This document shows positions 1 through 5,572 of a DNA stretch of 5,637 bases, piece by piece (position 1 is the stretch's first letter; every line of letters starts with the position of its first letter). The stretch is from Candidatus Woesearchaeota archaeon (GTDB taxonomy: Archaea > Nanobdellota > Nanobdellia > Woesearchaeales > UBA12501). The stretch is taken from assembly GCA_016177315.1 (NCBI GenBank), contig JACOVN010000154.1, positions 1 through 5,637 of the forward strand, given 5' to 3'. Under the pieces are notes generated by a model that made no database searches, was not told the DNA's origin, and worked only from the letters and a program-made list of their open reading frames with translations. Made by a program: the position numbers and the translations under genes.

Positions 1-153
1 AAAATCTATCAGGAAAGAAAAATGCTGTTAGGGAAATATGCAGCTGCCCTAGAAAAATCCAAAGGCAATATGGCATTATTCCTTCACCATCTCATGAACA
101 TTGTGGAGAAAACATACCAAGGAGCAGGGGGATATTTTGCGTTGATACTTTAA
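1..153 (+). CDS. C-terminal end of an unrecognised protein (5' end outside window)
   Basis: An open frame runs from base 1 without a stop for 50 codons and ends in TAA at 151-153. It would encode the last 50 residues of a plus-strand gene that begins before the window. The peptide starts KIYQERKMLLGKY and ends GGYFALIL. It is partly helical in character (alanine, lysine, glutamate and leucine rich up to about residue 38) with a hydrophobic tail. I see no motif that names a family. The stop lies only 10 bases from the stop of the convergent minus-strand gene, which fits a real tail-to-tail gene end in a compact genome. An in-window start at the ATG at 22 is possible but would leave only 43 residues. 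The coding call is moderately supported; the function is unknown. Confidence 0.5.
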   Translation, partial: KIYQERKMLLGKYAAALEKSKGNMALFLHHLMNIVEKTYQGAGGYFALIL

Positions 154-163
154 AGGTAACCCC

Positions 164-457
164 TTACGGTGCAGAGGGAATGATAATGTGTTCAAGGTCA
201 GGATACAAAGCTAACAATTCCTTTTTATCCTTTTCGTTCAATTCTCTGAATTTATGAGCATCAACATGAGCAACTATTTTTTCTATGGGAACTCCCTCTG
301 TCACTATGGTATACCCTTCTTTTTGTAACTCACGAAGCACTCGCCCAACAACAGTCGGCATATGGCATGCATTTCCGTGTTCATAGCTAACTGCGAACCA
401 ATTATTAAGGATTGTTCCACCATTCTCTCTGTAAAGGTAAGCAATTTTTTCTGTCAT
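164..457 (-). CDS. Small hypothetical protein, last gene of the cluster (97 aa)
   Basis: This is a complete 97-residue frame with an ATG start at 457 and a TAA stop at 164-166. It follows the phosphotransferase gene after a 12-base spacer, so it is probably the last cistron of the minus-strand unit. The protein is soluble and mixed alpha/beta in character, with no signal peptide or membrane segment. Residues 33-52 (MPTVVGRVLRELQKEGYTIV) read like a helix followed by a strand and are loosely reminiscent of a winged-helix element, but that is too weak to name it. Residues 66-84 are highly charged (DAHKFRELNEKDKKELLAL). The only cysteine and several histidines (H27, C31, H32, H65, H68) could bind metal, but no spacing is diagnostic. 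I do not recognise the family. Its place in the cluster is the only hint to its role. Confidence 0.72.
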   Translation of the reverse strand: MTEKIAYLYRENGGTILNNWFAVSYEHGNACHMPTVVGRVLRELQKEGYTIVTEGVPIEKIVAHVDAHKFRELNEKDKKELLALYPDLEHIIIPSAP

Positions 458-469
458 TTCAGCAACCGT

Positions 470-1897
470 TCAACTTTTCTCCTTATACACTCTATCCTTC
501 AACAACCGTCCTAGTGCTGCATGAATAGTTCGTGCCTGCTCTCTATACCCAAGCATCTCCAATTTTTCCAGCTGCTGCTGTACTGCAATGCCATGGATTC
601 TTGACTTCCATCCTATATCCATTGGATCTTTCCGTGTTGGATCATGCATCTCATACAGATTCCAAAGGGCTAATTGAATGGTCACATCTTTCTGAGATGG
701 CATCTCAAACGGAATGCCGTATTGCTTTGCTGTCCTTGCTAATTGCTGGCCGTATGCTTGCACCACTTCATCCAATCCAACATCATACCTTCCACAAGCC
801 TTCTCTGCCTGCCTTCTGTGGTGCACCCAGAAATCCACCAGATCAGATAAAGGATGATCTAGCTGGACAGAGCCCCAATCAATAACGCCAAATTTCTCTA
901 TGCTCGTTCTCTGCAATCCTGTTGCTGCATCTGCCTCTGCTATCGTTACAATATTGCCTGTATGGGTATCTCCATGAGAAACCACGGTCAAGCCGCTTTG
1001 TTGTTGATAGAGACTTTCACATGCCTCAATCAAGTCTAAGGCATCTTTTTCATCCTTGCCCAGAGCAGCTAAGAAACGTTCTTTAATCTCTCTTCGAGGA
1101 CTTGCTTTCCGTAATTGAATGCCACCTGCTTCTAATCTCCCTTTGGCAGCGGTGAGCTTCATTTGGTAATCCGCAATGAGCCGAGCGATGCTCCTTGCAG
1201 TCGCAAAAACTAAATGAGGGCTTAAGCCCATATTTTGCAGTAAGGCATCATATGGCTCACCTGCATGCTCCACCACTCCTCCCAAAATGGCAATGTTGTA
1301 GGGGTATGGCTCTTTCGCTGTTGCAGGCTTATATCCGATCGGCCTTGCGGTAGGAATGCCCTGCTCATGGACGAGATAATAGGCATTCAATTCCTGGGCA
1401 GTCTGCTGCGGCTCTGCCTTGATGATCCAAACCTTGGAAATGCCCCCATCCTTATGGAAATGCACCTCCTTTACTTTTTTTCTGGTGGTGGGCAATTCCC
1501 TGACACTCGTAATCGTGACTGCTGTTCCATATTCCTCTGTCAAAATCTGCTCCAATGCAAGGATTTCCTTTGGCTTCTTCGGCATTTCTTCCTTCTCTCT
1601 TTCAGCTACCGGCCCTATTTCCTCCACTAAAAAGAAATCTGCTTTATCCTTCCCCTCCTCTCCTCTTACGCCTTTTGTGACAAGATCTTCAGGCGACAGC
1701 CCCCTATCGGTAAGCCCTCTTGTTCCAGCGCCAAAGGTTGTTGGAGTGCCATAATCGCCAAAGCTTGGCAAACTTTTCTTTGGAAATAATCCTCTCAAGG
1801 CAAGATCAGCAACAGAGGCAACATACCTCCCTGGCCTAATCTGCTCAAACCGCAATCCGCGCAATAATTCTGTTGCTTTTGTCATGTTTTTCCTCAT
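470..1897 (-). CDS. APH/choline-kinase-type phosphotransferase with extra N-terminal region (475 aa)
   Basis: It is predicted to transfer phosphate from ATP (or GTP) to an unidentified small molecule. The C-terminal two thirds has the aminoglycoside-phosphotransferase layout. A possible ATP-binding lysine is K160 in VWIIKAEP, with E169 following in the next helix. Next comes a LVHEQGIPTARPIGY segment (175-189) typical of the N-lobe. The catalytic loop is HGDTHTGN (H308, D310, N315), and the metal-binding segment is GVIDWGS with D340. All key residues are present, so it should be active. Residues 1-110 are not part of a usual APH domain: a Gly/Leu-rich segment (20-75) and a very charged linker (76-110) make it longer than the common 260-350 residues. 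The start at 1897 overlaps the upstream stop by one base (TAATG). A second ATG four codons later (1885) has GAGG six bases upstream and could be the true start. The substrate cannot be read from the sequence. Confidence 0.85.
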   Translation of the reverse strand: MRKNMTKATELLRGLRFEQIRPGRYVASVADLALRGLFPKKSLPSFGDYGTPTTFGAGTRGLTDRGLSPEDLVTKGVRGEEGKDKADFFLVEEIGPVAEREKEEMPKKPKEILALEQILTEEYGTAVTITSVRELPTTRKKVKEVHFHKDGGISKVWIIKAEPQQTAQELNAYYLVHEQGIPTARPIGYKPATAKEPYPYNIAILGGVVEHAGEPYDALLQNMGLSPHLVFATARSIARLIADYQMKLTAAKGRLEAGGIQLRKASPRREIKERFLAALGKDEKDALDLIEACESLYQQQSGLTVVSHGDTHTGNIVTIAEADAATGLQRTSIEKFGVIDWGSVQLDHPLSDLVDFWVHHRRQAEKACGRYDVGLDEVVQAYGQQLARTAKQYGIPFEMPSQKDVTIQLALWNLYEMHDPTRKDPMDIGWKSRIHGIAVQQQLEKLEMLGYREQARTIHAALGRLLKDRVYKEKS

Positions 1898-3003
1898 TAC
1901 GCCTTTGTCCTTAATAAATCTTGGGCGTGTATTTTGTGTATTTTGTATCCTTGGAATGTATGTTGTATTACCATACCTGTTTTCACATTTATTTCCGCTT
2001 TGCCGTCTTCTGTTCTTAATCGTTCCTCTAAATGGAGCACCACATTGGCTAATGCTCCTAAATTTGTTCGCACATTTCTCACCAGATTTTCTCTTGCCGG
2101 CGACTCTCCTGCAAGGACATCGAGATATGCAAGACCATTCATGGGATTGGCATCACTTCCTTGTTTCTTTCCTTCTTTCCTCTTTCCCATTATTTCAGAA
2201 TAATCTCTAACTTTCAATTGAGCTATGCCTTCCTGCACGAGCAATTCCAATGCCTCTTCTGGCTTTTCCCTCCATGTTCCCTGCATCTTCTCTCTTGCCA
2301 GGTACATTCTTTCTGAATCCAGAACCTCGACAGTAATCTCTACTGCATCCAATGTTGTATCTACTATACTCCTGCATAATTTTGACCATAACTTCAGCGT
2401 ATACTGTGGCTTTTTCTTTTCCACCAATGTTTCTCCTCTCTTTGTTGCTGCTAATGCCGCTTCCAATTCTTGCAATTTATCGGACGATGACCGATATCCC
2501 CCACCAATATAGGATTCAATGAACAGTCCATCTGGCTGCTTTTCCACGCTCAACATTGGCCCACCACCATTAGACAAAATGGCTCTGGCATATACCGCTT
2601 CTGTTGGCATTGGATGTTCGCCTGCTTCTGCATATCCAGGATTCAATTGCTCATACCACGGTGTTGCATCAACCTTTACCCATTCTGTTGTCTCTGGATC
2701 CAGTGCTTCTACGTAATTCTGAATAGAGCCTTCCTGGCCTTTTGCGAACCTATATCTTACCTGGAATCCTTTCCTTTTGAGCTCCTCTCCCACTCGGAAC
2801 GCTGTTCTTCCGCAATCCCAACCATGCATCAGCACTGCATTGCGAATTACCAAATCGCCAGAGCCAGCATAGGAAGTTGTAATGCTCAGGTCTGGAACTA
2901 AGAAACCATTACGTAAGCCAAAGTTCCCATTGCCTAAATTCCGGATTGCCTGCACATGCGCATCCAAGGTCTTCTGTATTTCAGGATGTACCATGTTCTT
3001 CAT
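1897..3003 (-). CDS. Transglutaminase-like protein, probable His-to-Asn change in the triad (368 aa)
   Basis: Residues about 45-120 resemble a transglutaminase/papain-like core. MHGWDCGRTAF places a Cys (C64) at the start of a helix, followed by LKRKGFQVRY (75-84), the usual 'GxxxR' strand. Then comes QNYVEAL (95-101), and WVKVDATPW (108-116) supplies the Asp (D112). Spacings C64 to 96 and 96 to 112 match those normally seen for Cys-His-Asp, but position 96 is Asn where the family normally has His (HAWVEV-type motif). It may therefore be catalytically altered or a binding protein. Residues 150-368 form a second region with charged helices and an extended KKGSDANPMNGLAYLDVL-type segment, which I do not recognise. 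There is no signal peptide, so it should be cytosolic. It starts 11 bases after the stop of the upstream gene and its stop overlaps the phosphotransferase start (TAATG). A second ATG three codons downstream is an alternative start. The family call is tentative. Confidence 0.6.
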   Translation of the reverse strand: MKNMVHPEIQKTLDAHVQAIRNLGNGNFGLRNGFLVPDLSITTSYAGSGDLVIRNAVLMHGWDCGRTAFRVGEELKRKGFQVRYRFAKGQEGSIQNYVEALDPETTEWVKVDATPWYEQLNPGYAEAGEHPMPTEAVYARAILSNGGGPMLSVEKQPDGLFIESYIGGGYRSSSDKLQELEAALAATKRGETLVEKKKPQYTLKLWSKLCRSIVDTTLDAVEITVEVLDSERMYLAREKMQGTWREKPEEALELLVQEGIAQLKVRDYSEIMGKRKEGKKQGSDANPMNGLAYLDVLAGESPARENLVRNVRTNLGALANVVLHLEERLRTEDGKAEINVKTGMVIQHTFQGYKIHKIHAQDLLRTKA

Positions 3004-3014
3004 GCTCTTCTATT

Positions 3015-4184
3015 TTATTTACCTCTCCGTATCAATTCCACAAACGCCTTCGCAATCCTGCTTTCCTGCTCCTTTGGCTCCGGCGTATCTCCCAGGGTTT
3101 TTCCTTCCAGTGGCTTATCAGAGCCCACACCGGCAAAATAGTAGCGAATATTCCTTATTCTTGGATAGCCGCTATGCACCCCATGATCCAGGCTTGCCAT
3201 CACTAACCATTCCATGTCCAGGAAGTCTCCTCCTGCTTGCAAATTTAACTCCAGGCCTTTCCTGGTTTGCCCCAGGACAGAGATAGTATTGACTGTCGTG
3301 CCAGTAAAGGGTTTCTGTTCAACCAGTTCAGCAAATCTTTTCGCTGTTTGCTCATCTAAATAAAGTTGGTTGTGGATTGGGGAAAGCCTCCTGTCTCCTC
3401 CATGAATTCTCTTTTCATCCAATGCACTAATCGGCACGCAAACCTGGCCGATAGCCAATGCCGAATTCAGCAACCCAATCTTGCCATAATGGAATACCTC
3501 CACATCCAGGCCTTCAAAGTGGGAATCCACCATGGTATAGAATTCTCCCAATACATTCCTTGCTTGGTCTGCGAAAATGTAATCAAATGCAATGGCAACT
3601 TTGTCTCCAATCTTGAGGATTTTATAATTTAGGAAATCGTTCTCTTCCTCTGCTACTATTTCCATATCCTGTAATGCTCCCTCCCATGCTTCATGAGGAC
3701 CTAACATGACCGCTATGCTGCCCTGCTGCTGGATATGTTGCTTTTCTTCCTTCAGCTTATCAAAGGCCCTATCGACAAGATCGTAAGCGAAATCCCGGAA
3801 TCGCTTGCTTGCTTTTGCTCGTTGGTTGCCATAGTGGTTCACCTGCACAGCAATGTTTCTGCCGAGAATATGCTCTAACATTTCCACTTGGTCCAAATCT
3901 CGCTGCAACCGGATGATGCCCCTGGAATTCACAATGTGGAGATGCCCCTGCGCTGGAACATAGAAATGTACCTCTGTGGATTTTAGGGGGCGGTACGGAA
4001 CTGCCTCTACGCCCGCATCCTGGAGCAAATCACTTACCTCTTCTGTTAAATAAGCATTGTGAATAATAACCCTCCTTAATCCGCTCAGCTGCTCCCCCCT
4101 TATTTCCGACTCCGGGGAAAGCTTTCTCTCAAAAACATACAACCTTCTCTGCCCTTGATCCATGACTAAATCATCTACCTTCAT
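3015..4184 (-). CDS. Protein with C-terminal nucleoside phosphorylase/nucleosidase-like domain (389 aa)
   Basis: Residues about 155-335 have the pattern of the PNP/UDP phosphorylase (MTAN) superfamily. A strand-rich IGDKVAIAF segment (192-200) is followed by a helix (207-222). DVEVFHYGKIGLLNSALAIG (227-246) resembles the 'GT.GGL..... GD' segment after the central strand. GTTVNTISVLGQT (295-307) corresponds to the late specificity loop. FLDMEW (321-326) matches the conserved (V/L)DME glutamate that contacts the nucleoside ribose. The GTxGG glycines are not intact, so activity is uncertain. Residues 1-150 form an additional domain, making the protein much longer than the usual 230-290. It includes the strand RRVIIHNAYL (37-46) and a charged helix (124-152) and is not recognised. 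If active it would cleave a nucleoside or SAH/MTA-like compound, which could fit the adjacent methyltransferase. Its start overlaps the methyltransferase stop as ATGA, implying translational coupling. The fold assignment comes from pattern reading only. Confidence 0.55.
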   Translation of the reverse strand: MKVDDLVMDQGQRRLYVFERKLSPESEIRGEQLSGLRRVIIHNAYLTEEVSDLLQDAGVEAVPYRPLKSTEVHFYVPAQGHLHIVNSRGIIRLQRDLDQVEMLEHILGRNIAVQVNHYGNQRAKASKRFRDFAYDLVDRAFDKLKEEKQHIQQQGSIAVMLGPHEAWEGALQDMEIVAEEENDFLNYKILKIGDKVAIAFDYIFADQARNVLGEFYTMVDSHFEGLDVEVFHYGKIGLLNSALAIGQVCVPISALDEKRIHGGDRRLSPIHNQLYLDEQTAKRFAELVEQKPFTGTTVNTISVLGQTRKGLELNLQAGGDFLDMEWLVMASLDHGVHSGYPRIRNIRYYFAGVGSDKPLEGKTLGDTPEPKEQESRIAKAFVELIRRGK

Positions 4185-5275
4185 CGTTTCTCACCCACCA
4201 GGATCATGGTTGTTACAGGATACTCCATAGGCGTTAATCCTTTTTCTGTTTTGCGGTACAAAGCAACGTTCCCTTCCCACCTATTCTTGACAATCCAAGG
4301 ATTCACATACGTTCTCGAACCCTTTTTTGGCTCAGCAGCATTTTCCAGAACATGGAAATCTGCTTTCCTCAATGCTTCTTTCCATTGCCCAAAATCCCAA
4401 AAAGCAAATTCTTCATTCATTTCGCTCTGCCAGTTATTCGTATAATCCTTCTTGGTCATGAACTCTACCGCATCCTTCAATCGTAAAACCATAAATCGTT
4501 TTCCATCCATAACCTCTTCTCGATATTGAACTCTTGTTTCCTCCTCCCTTCTTCCCTTTGCTCGCATGTCCTGGAGATAGTCTTCTGCAAATCTCCGGAA
4601 TCGTGCATAAGTGGATAATCGGTTGAGGTGCTCTTCCAAACTTCTTGGATCCTCATAAACTTTGAAAATATCATCATTCGTTCCATCCTGATCGTTCAAC
4701 CACAAATAGACTTCCTGCTCCTTGTTTTCTGGCCCAACAACATCTCTAATAACCAATCTTCCTCCTTCTCTTAACTGCCTGAACTTCTCTGCAAAATATG
4801 TTTCAATGGTTTCTGCTCTATTGCAATAAGACCAAAGCTCATGCAGCACAGAATTACAGATAGTTGTATCAATTGTCTCAGGTGCAAAAAGAGATTCTGC
4901 AATATTTTGCTGCAGGAAGGTAACAGAAGCACCACCATACTCTCCAGCTGCTTTCCTTTCCTCTGCTCTCTGGATAAAGGCAGCAGTGATCTCAACACCC
5001 AATAACTGTGAATCTGGAAATGCCTTTGCAACAGGCACGAGCAATGTGCCATCAGCACACCCTTCATCCACCATCATCCCAGGAAGAAGAAACTCCTTAA
5101 TGTCCTGGAATTTTAACTCGATAATGTCGGTATTGCCCATACGAAACGCGTAGGATGCATAGTCCCTTGTCTCTGTCAAATCTCCCCTGCTGTTGATAGC
5201 AGGGCCTTTTTCACTCTCTCCCTTTCCTTGTCCGGCACTTTGAAGCAGGGCGTCAAGCACGATGCTCACCTTCAT
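4181..5275 (-). CDS. Class I SAM-dependent methyltransferase (364 aa from ATG)
   Basis: It is predicted to methylate an unknown acceptor with S-adenosylmethionine. Numbered from the ATG at 5275, motif I is VDEGCADGT (69-77), in place of the more usual D.GcG.G. The acidic end of strand 2 is LGVEI with E95. The motif IV region is ICNSVLHELW (139-148), and the strand 5 region is LREGGRLVIRDVV (168-180). Residues 180-300 hold a charged helical insertion (DYLQDMRAKGRREEETR), and a conserved-looking C-terminal strand set follows (TYVNPWIVKNRW and TTMILVG), making it longer than a minimal methyltransferase. The start is uncertain. A TTG at 5302 would add nine residues, while the ATG at 5275 already overlaps the RHH gene by 23 bases. 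I prefer the ATG because the extra residues lie wholly inside the RHH frame. The stop overlaps the next gene's start (ATGA). The acceptor cannot be inferred from sequence. Confidence 0.88.
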   Translation of the reverse strand: MKVSIVLDALLQSAGQGKGESEKGPAINSRGDLTETRDYASYAFRMGNTDIIELKFQDIKEFLLPGMMVDEGCADGTLLVPVAKAFPDSQLLGVEITAAFIQRAEERKAAGEYGGASVTFLQQNIAESLFAPETIDTTICNSVLHELWSYCNRAETIETYFAEKFRQLREGGRLVIRDVVGPENKEQEVYLWLNDQDGTNDDIFKVYEDPRSLEEHLNRLSTYARFRRFAEDYLQDMRAKGRREEETRVQYREEVMDGKRFMVLRLKDAVEFMTKKDYTNNWQSEMNEEFAFWDFGQWKEALRKADFHVLENAAEPKKGSRTYVNPWIVKNRWEGNVALYRKTEKGLTPMEYPVTTMILVGEKR

Positions 5276-5402
5276 CAAGATAGTGATACAGAGCTTCCTC
5301 AATGACCTGGCTTTTGCTCCTCAAAAGCCTATTCTCGAGCATTTTCTGGCGTATTTTGAAAATGAGATTCTCTTCTACGGTGATGCTCATTTTGTGCTTC
5401 AT
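5253..5402 (-). CDS. Ribbon-helix-helix (CopG/Arc-type) transcription regulator (49 aa)
   Basis: This short frame has an ATG at 5402 and a TGA at 5253-5255. The peptide has a complete RHH layout. The strand KMSITVEENL (4-13) is the DNA-contacting beta ribbon, with alternating side chains. Helix A (13-26) is LIFKIRQKMLENRL. The loop and helix B follow as RSKSQVIEEALYHYLDEG (28-45), with the typical 'S.S..i..A' start and a hydrophobic/aromatic end. The length matches stand-alone RHH proteins, which act as dimers. It is the first gene of the minus-strand cluster and overlaps the methyltransferase start, so it is co-expressed and likely translationally coupled. A 19-bp dyad (5406-5424) immediately upstream suggests autoregulation. 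An antitoxin role is possible for such proteins, but the next gene is not a recognisable toxin. A second in-frame ATG at 5390 is an alternative start. Confidence in the fold is high; the regulated targets are inferred. Confidence 0.85.
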   Translation of the reverse strand: MKHKMSITVEENLIFKIRQKMLENRLLRSKSQVIEEALYHYLDEGEHRA

Positions 5403-5405
5403 AGA

Positions 5406-5424
5406 AGTAGTATAGGATACTACT
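5406..5424. promoter_or_regulatory. Probable RHH operator: 19-bp dyad
   Basis: The sequence AGTAGTATAGGATACTACT has two perfect 8-base arms around a 3-base centre. It lies between the TATA box (5426-5435) and the RHH start codon (5402), so it spans the predicted transcription start. A dimer of dimers bound here would block initiation. The gene it precedes encodes a DNA-binding RHH protein, which makes autorepression the simplest reading. The dyad itself is seen directly; binding is inferred. Confidence 0.65.
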
Positions 5425-5425
5425 C

Positions 5426-5441
5426 CTATTTAAAGTTTTCT
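5426..5441 (-). promoter_or_regulatory. Archaeal TATA box and BRE-like element for the RHH-led cluster
   Basis: Read on the minus strand, the sequence is GAAAACTTTAAATAG. It joins a purine-rich BRE-like stretch (5437-5441) to a TTTAAATA box (5434-5427). The box centre is about 28 bases upstream of the RHH start codon at 5402. With the usual archaeal spacing of about 26 bases to the start site, transcription would begin at or just before the ATG, giving a leaderless mRNA. No Shine-Dalgarno site is visible before that ATG, in agreement. An alternative AT-rich box exists at 5440-5447 but fits less well. Confidence 0.68.
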
Positions 5442-5447
5442 ATATTT

Positions 5448-5465
5448 TACTACTTAAAAGTGGTA
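5448..5465. promoter_or_regulatory. Second, imperfect operator-like dyad with the same half-site
   Basis: TACTACT (5448-5454) is an exact copy of the half-site at 5418-5424. After four bases it is followed by AGTGGTA (5459-5465), which matches the reverse complement (AGTAGTA) at six of seven positions. The pair lies just upstream of the TATA/BRE element, so the two dyads bracket the core promoter. Half-site starts are 5406, 5418, 5448 and 5459. The 30-base spacing between the direct copies is close to three helical turns, which would put them on the same face of the DNA. Confidence 0.45.
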
Positions 5466-5487
5466 TTATATTCCCGAAAACCCATAT

Positions 5488-5529
5488 CTTTAAATAGTAC
5501 CATCGGTTAAAGGGTGGAAGGCATATAAA
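5488..5529 (+). promoter_or_regulatory. Candidate TATA boxes for the NYN-domain gene
   Basis: Two candidates are present. CTTTAAATAG at 5488-5497 is identical to the minus-strand box and would place the start near 5520, leaving a leader of about 50 bases. CATATAAA at 5522-5529 would place the start near 5550, leaving about 20 bases and retaining the AAGGT ribosome site before the ATG at 5573. I cannot decide between them from sequence. Both may be used. Confidence 0.5.
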
Positions 5530-5545
5530 CAGCAAAAAAACCGAT
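5502..5545. repeat. Short inverted repeat around the NYN promoter
   Basis: ATCGGTT (5502-5508) and AACCGAT (5539-5545) are perfect 7-base inverted copies 30 bases apart. They flank the CATATAAA box. They could be a separate operator pair, or chance. Their sequence is unrelated to the TACTACT half-sites. Confidence 0.35.
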
Positions 5546-5572
5546 TATTTGAAAAAAACGTAAGGTCGTATT

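Noticed and set aside
154..163. Terminator between the convergent genes
   Set aside because: There are only 10 bases between stops, with no hairpin and no long T-run on either strand that I can support.
532..885. Plus-strand open frame of 117 codons
   Set aside because: It lies entirely opposite the kinase catalytic region, has no family signature, and its peptide composition (many Ser, His, Pro, Cys) is typical of an antisense shadow.
2882..3286. Plus-strand open frame of 134 codons spanning the junction of two minus-strand genes
   Set aside because: It is antisense to the ends of two convincing coding regions; the peptide is rich in Pro, Ser, Phe and Cys without domain patterns. There is no promoter or ribosome site.
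5253..5275. RHH and methyltransferase as one protein split by a frameshift
   Set aside because: Each side has a complete domain, the overlap has its own ATG, and stand-alone RHH proteins of this size are normal.
5276..5302. TTG start extending the methyltransferase by nine residues
   Set aside because: The added residues are fully inside the RHH frame and have no sign of belonging to the methyltransferase. The ATG at 5275 is adequate. It is not excluded by sequence alone.
5253..5402. Toxin-antitoxin pair led by the RHH protein
   Set aside because: RHH proteins are often antitoxins, but the adjacent gene is a methyltransferase of 364 residues, not a recognisable toxin such as RelE, PIN or MazF.
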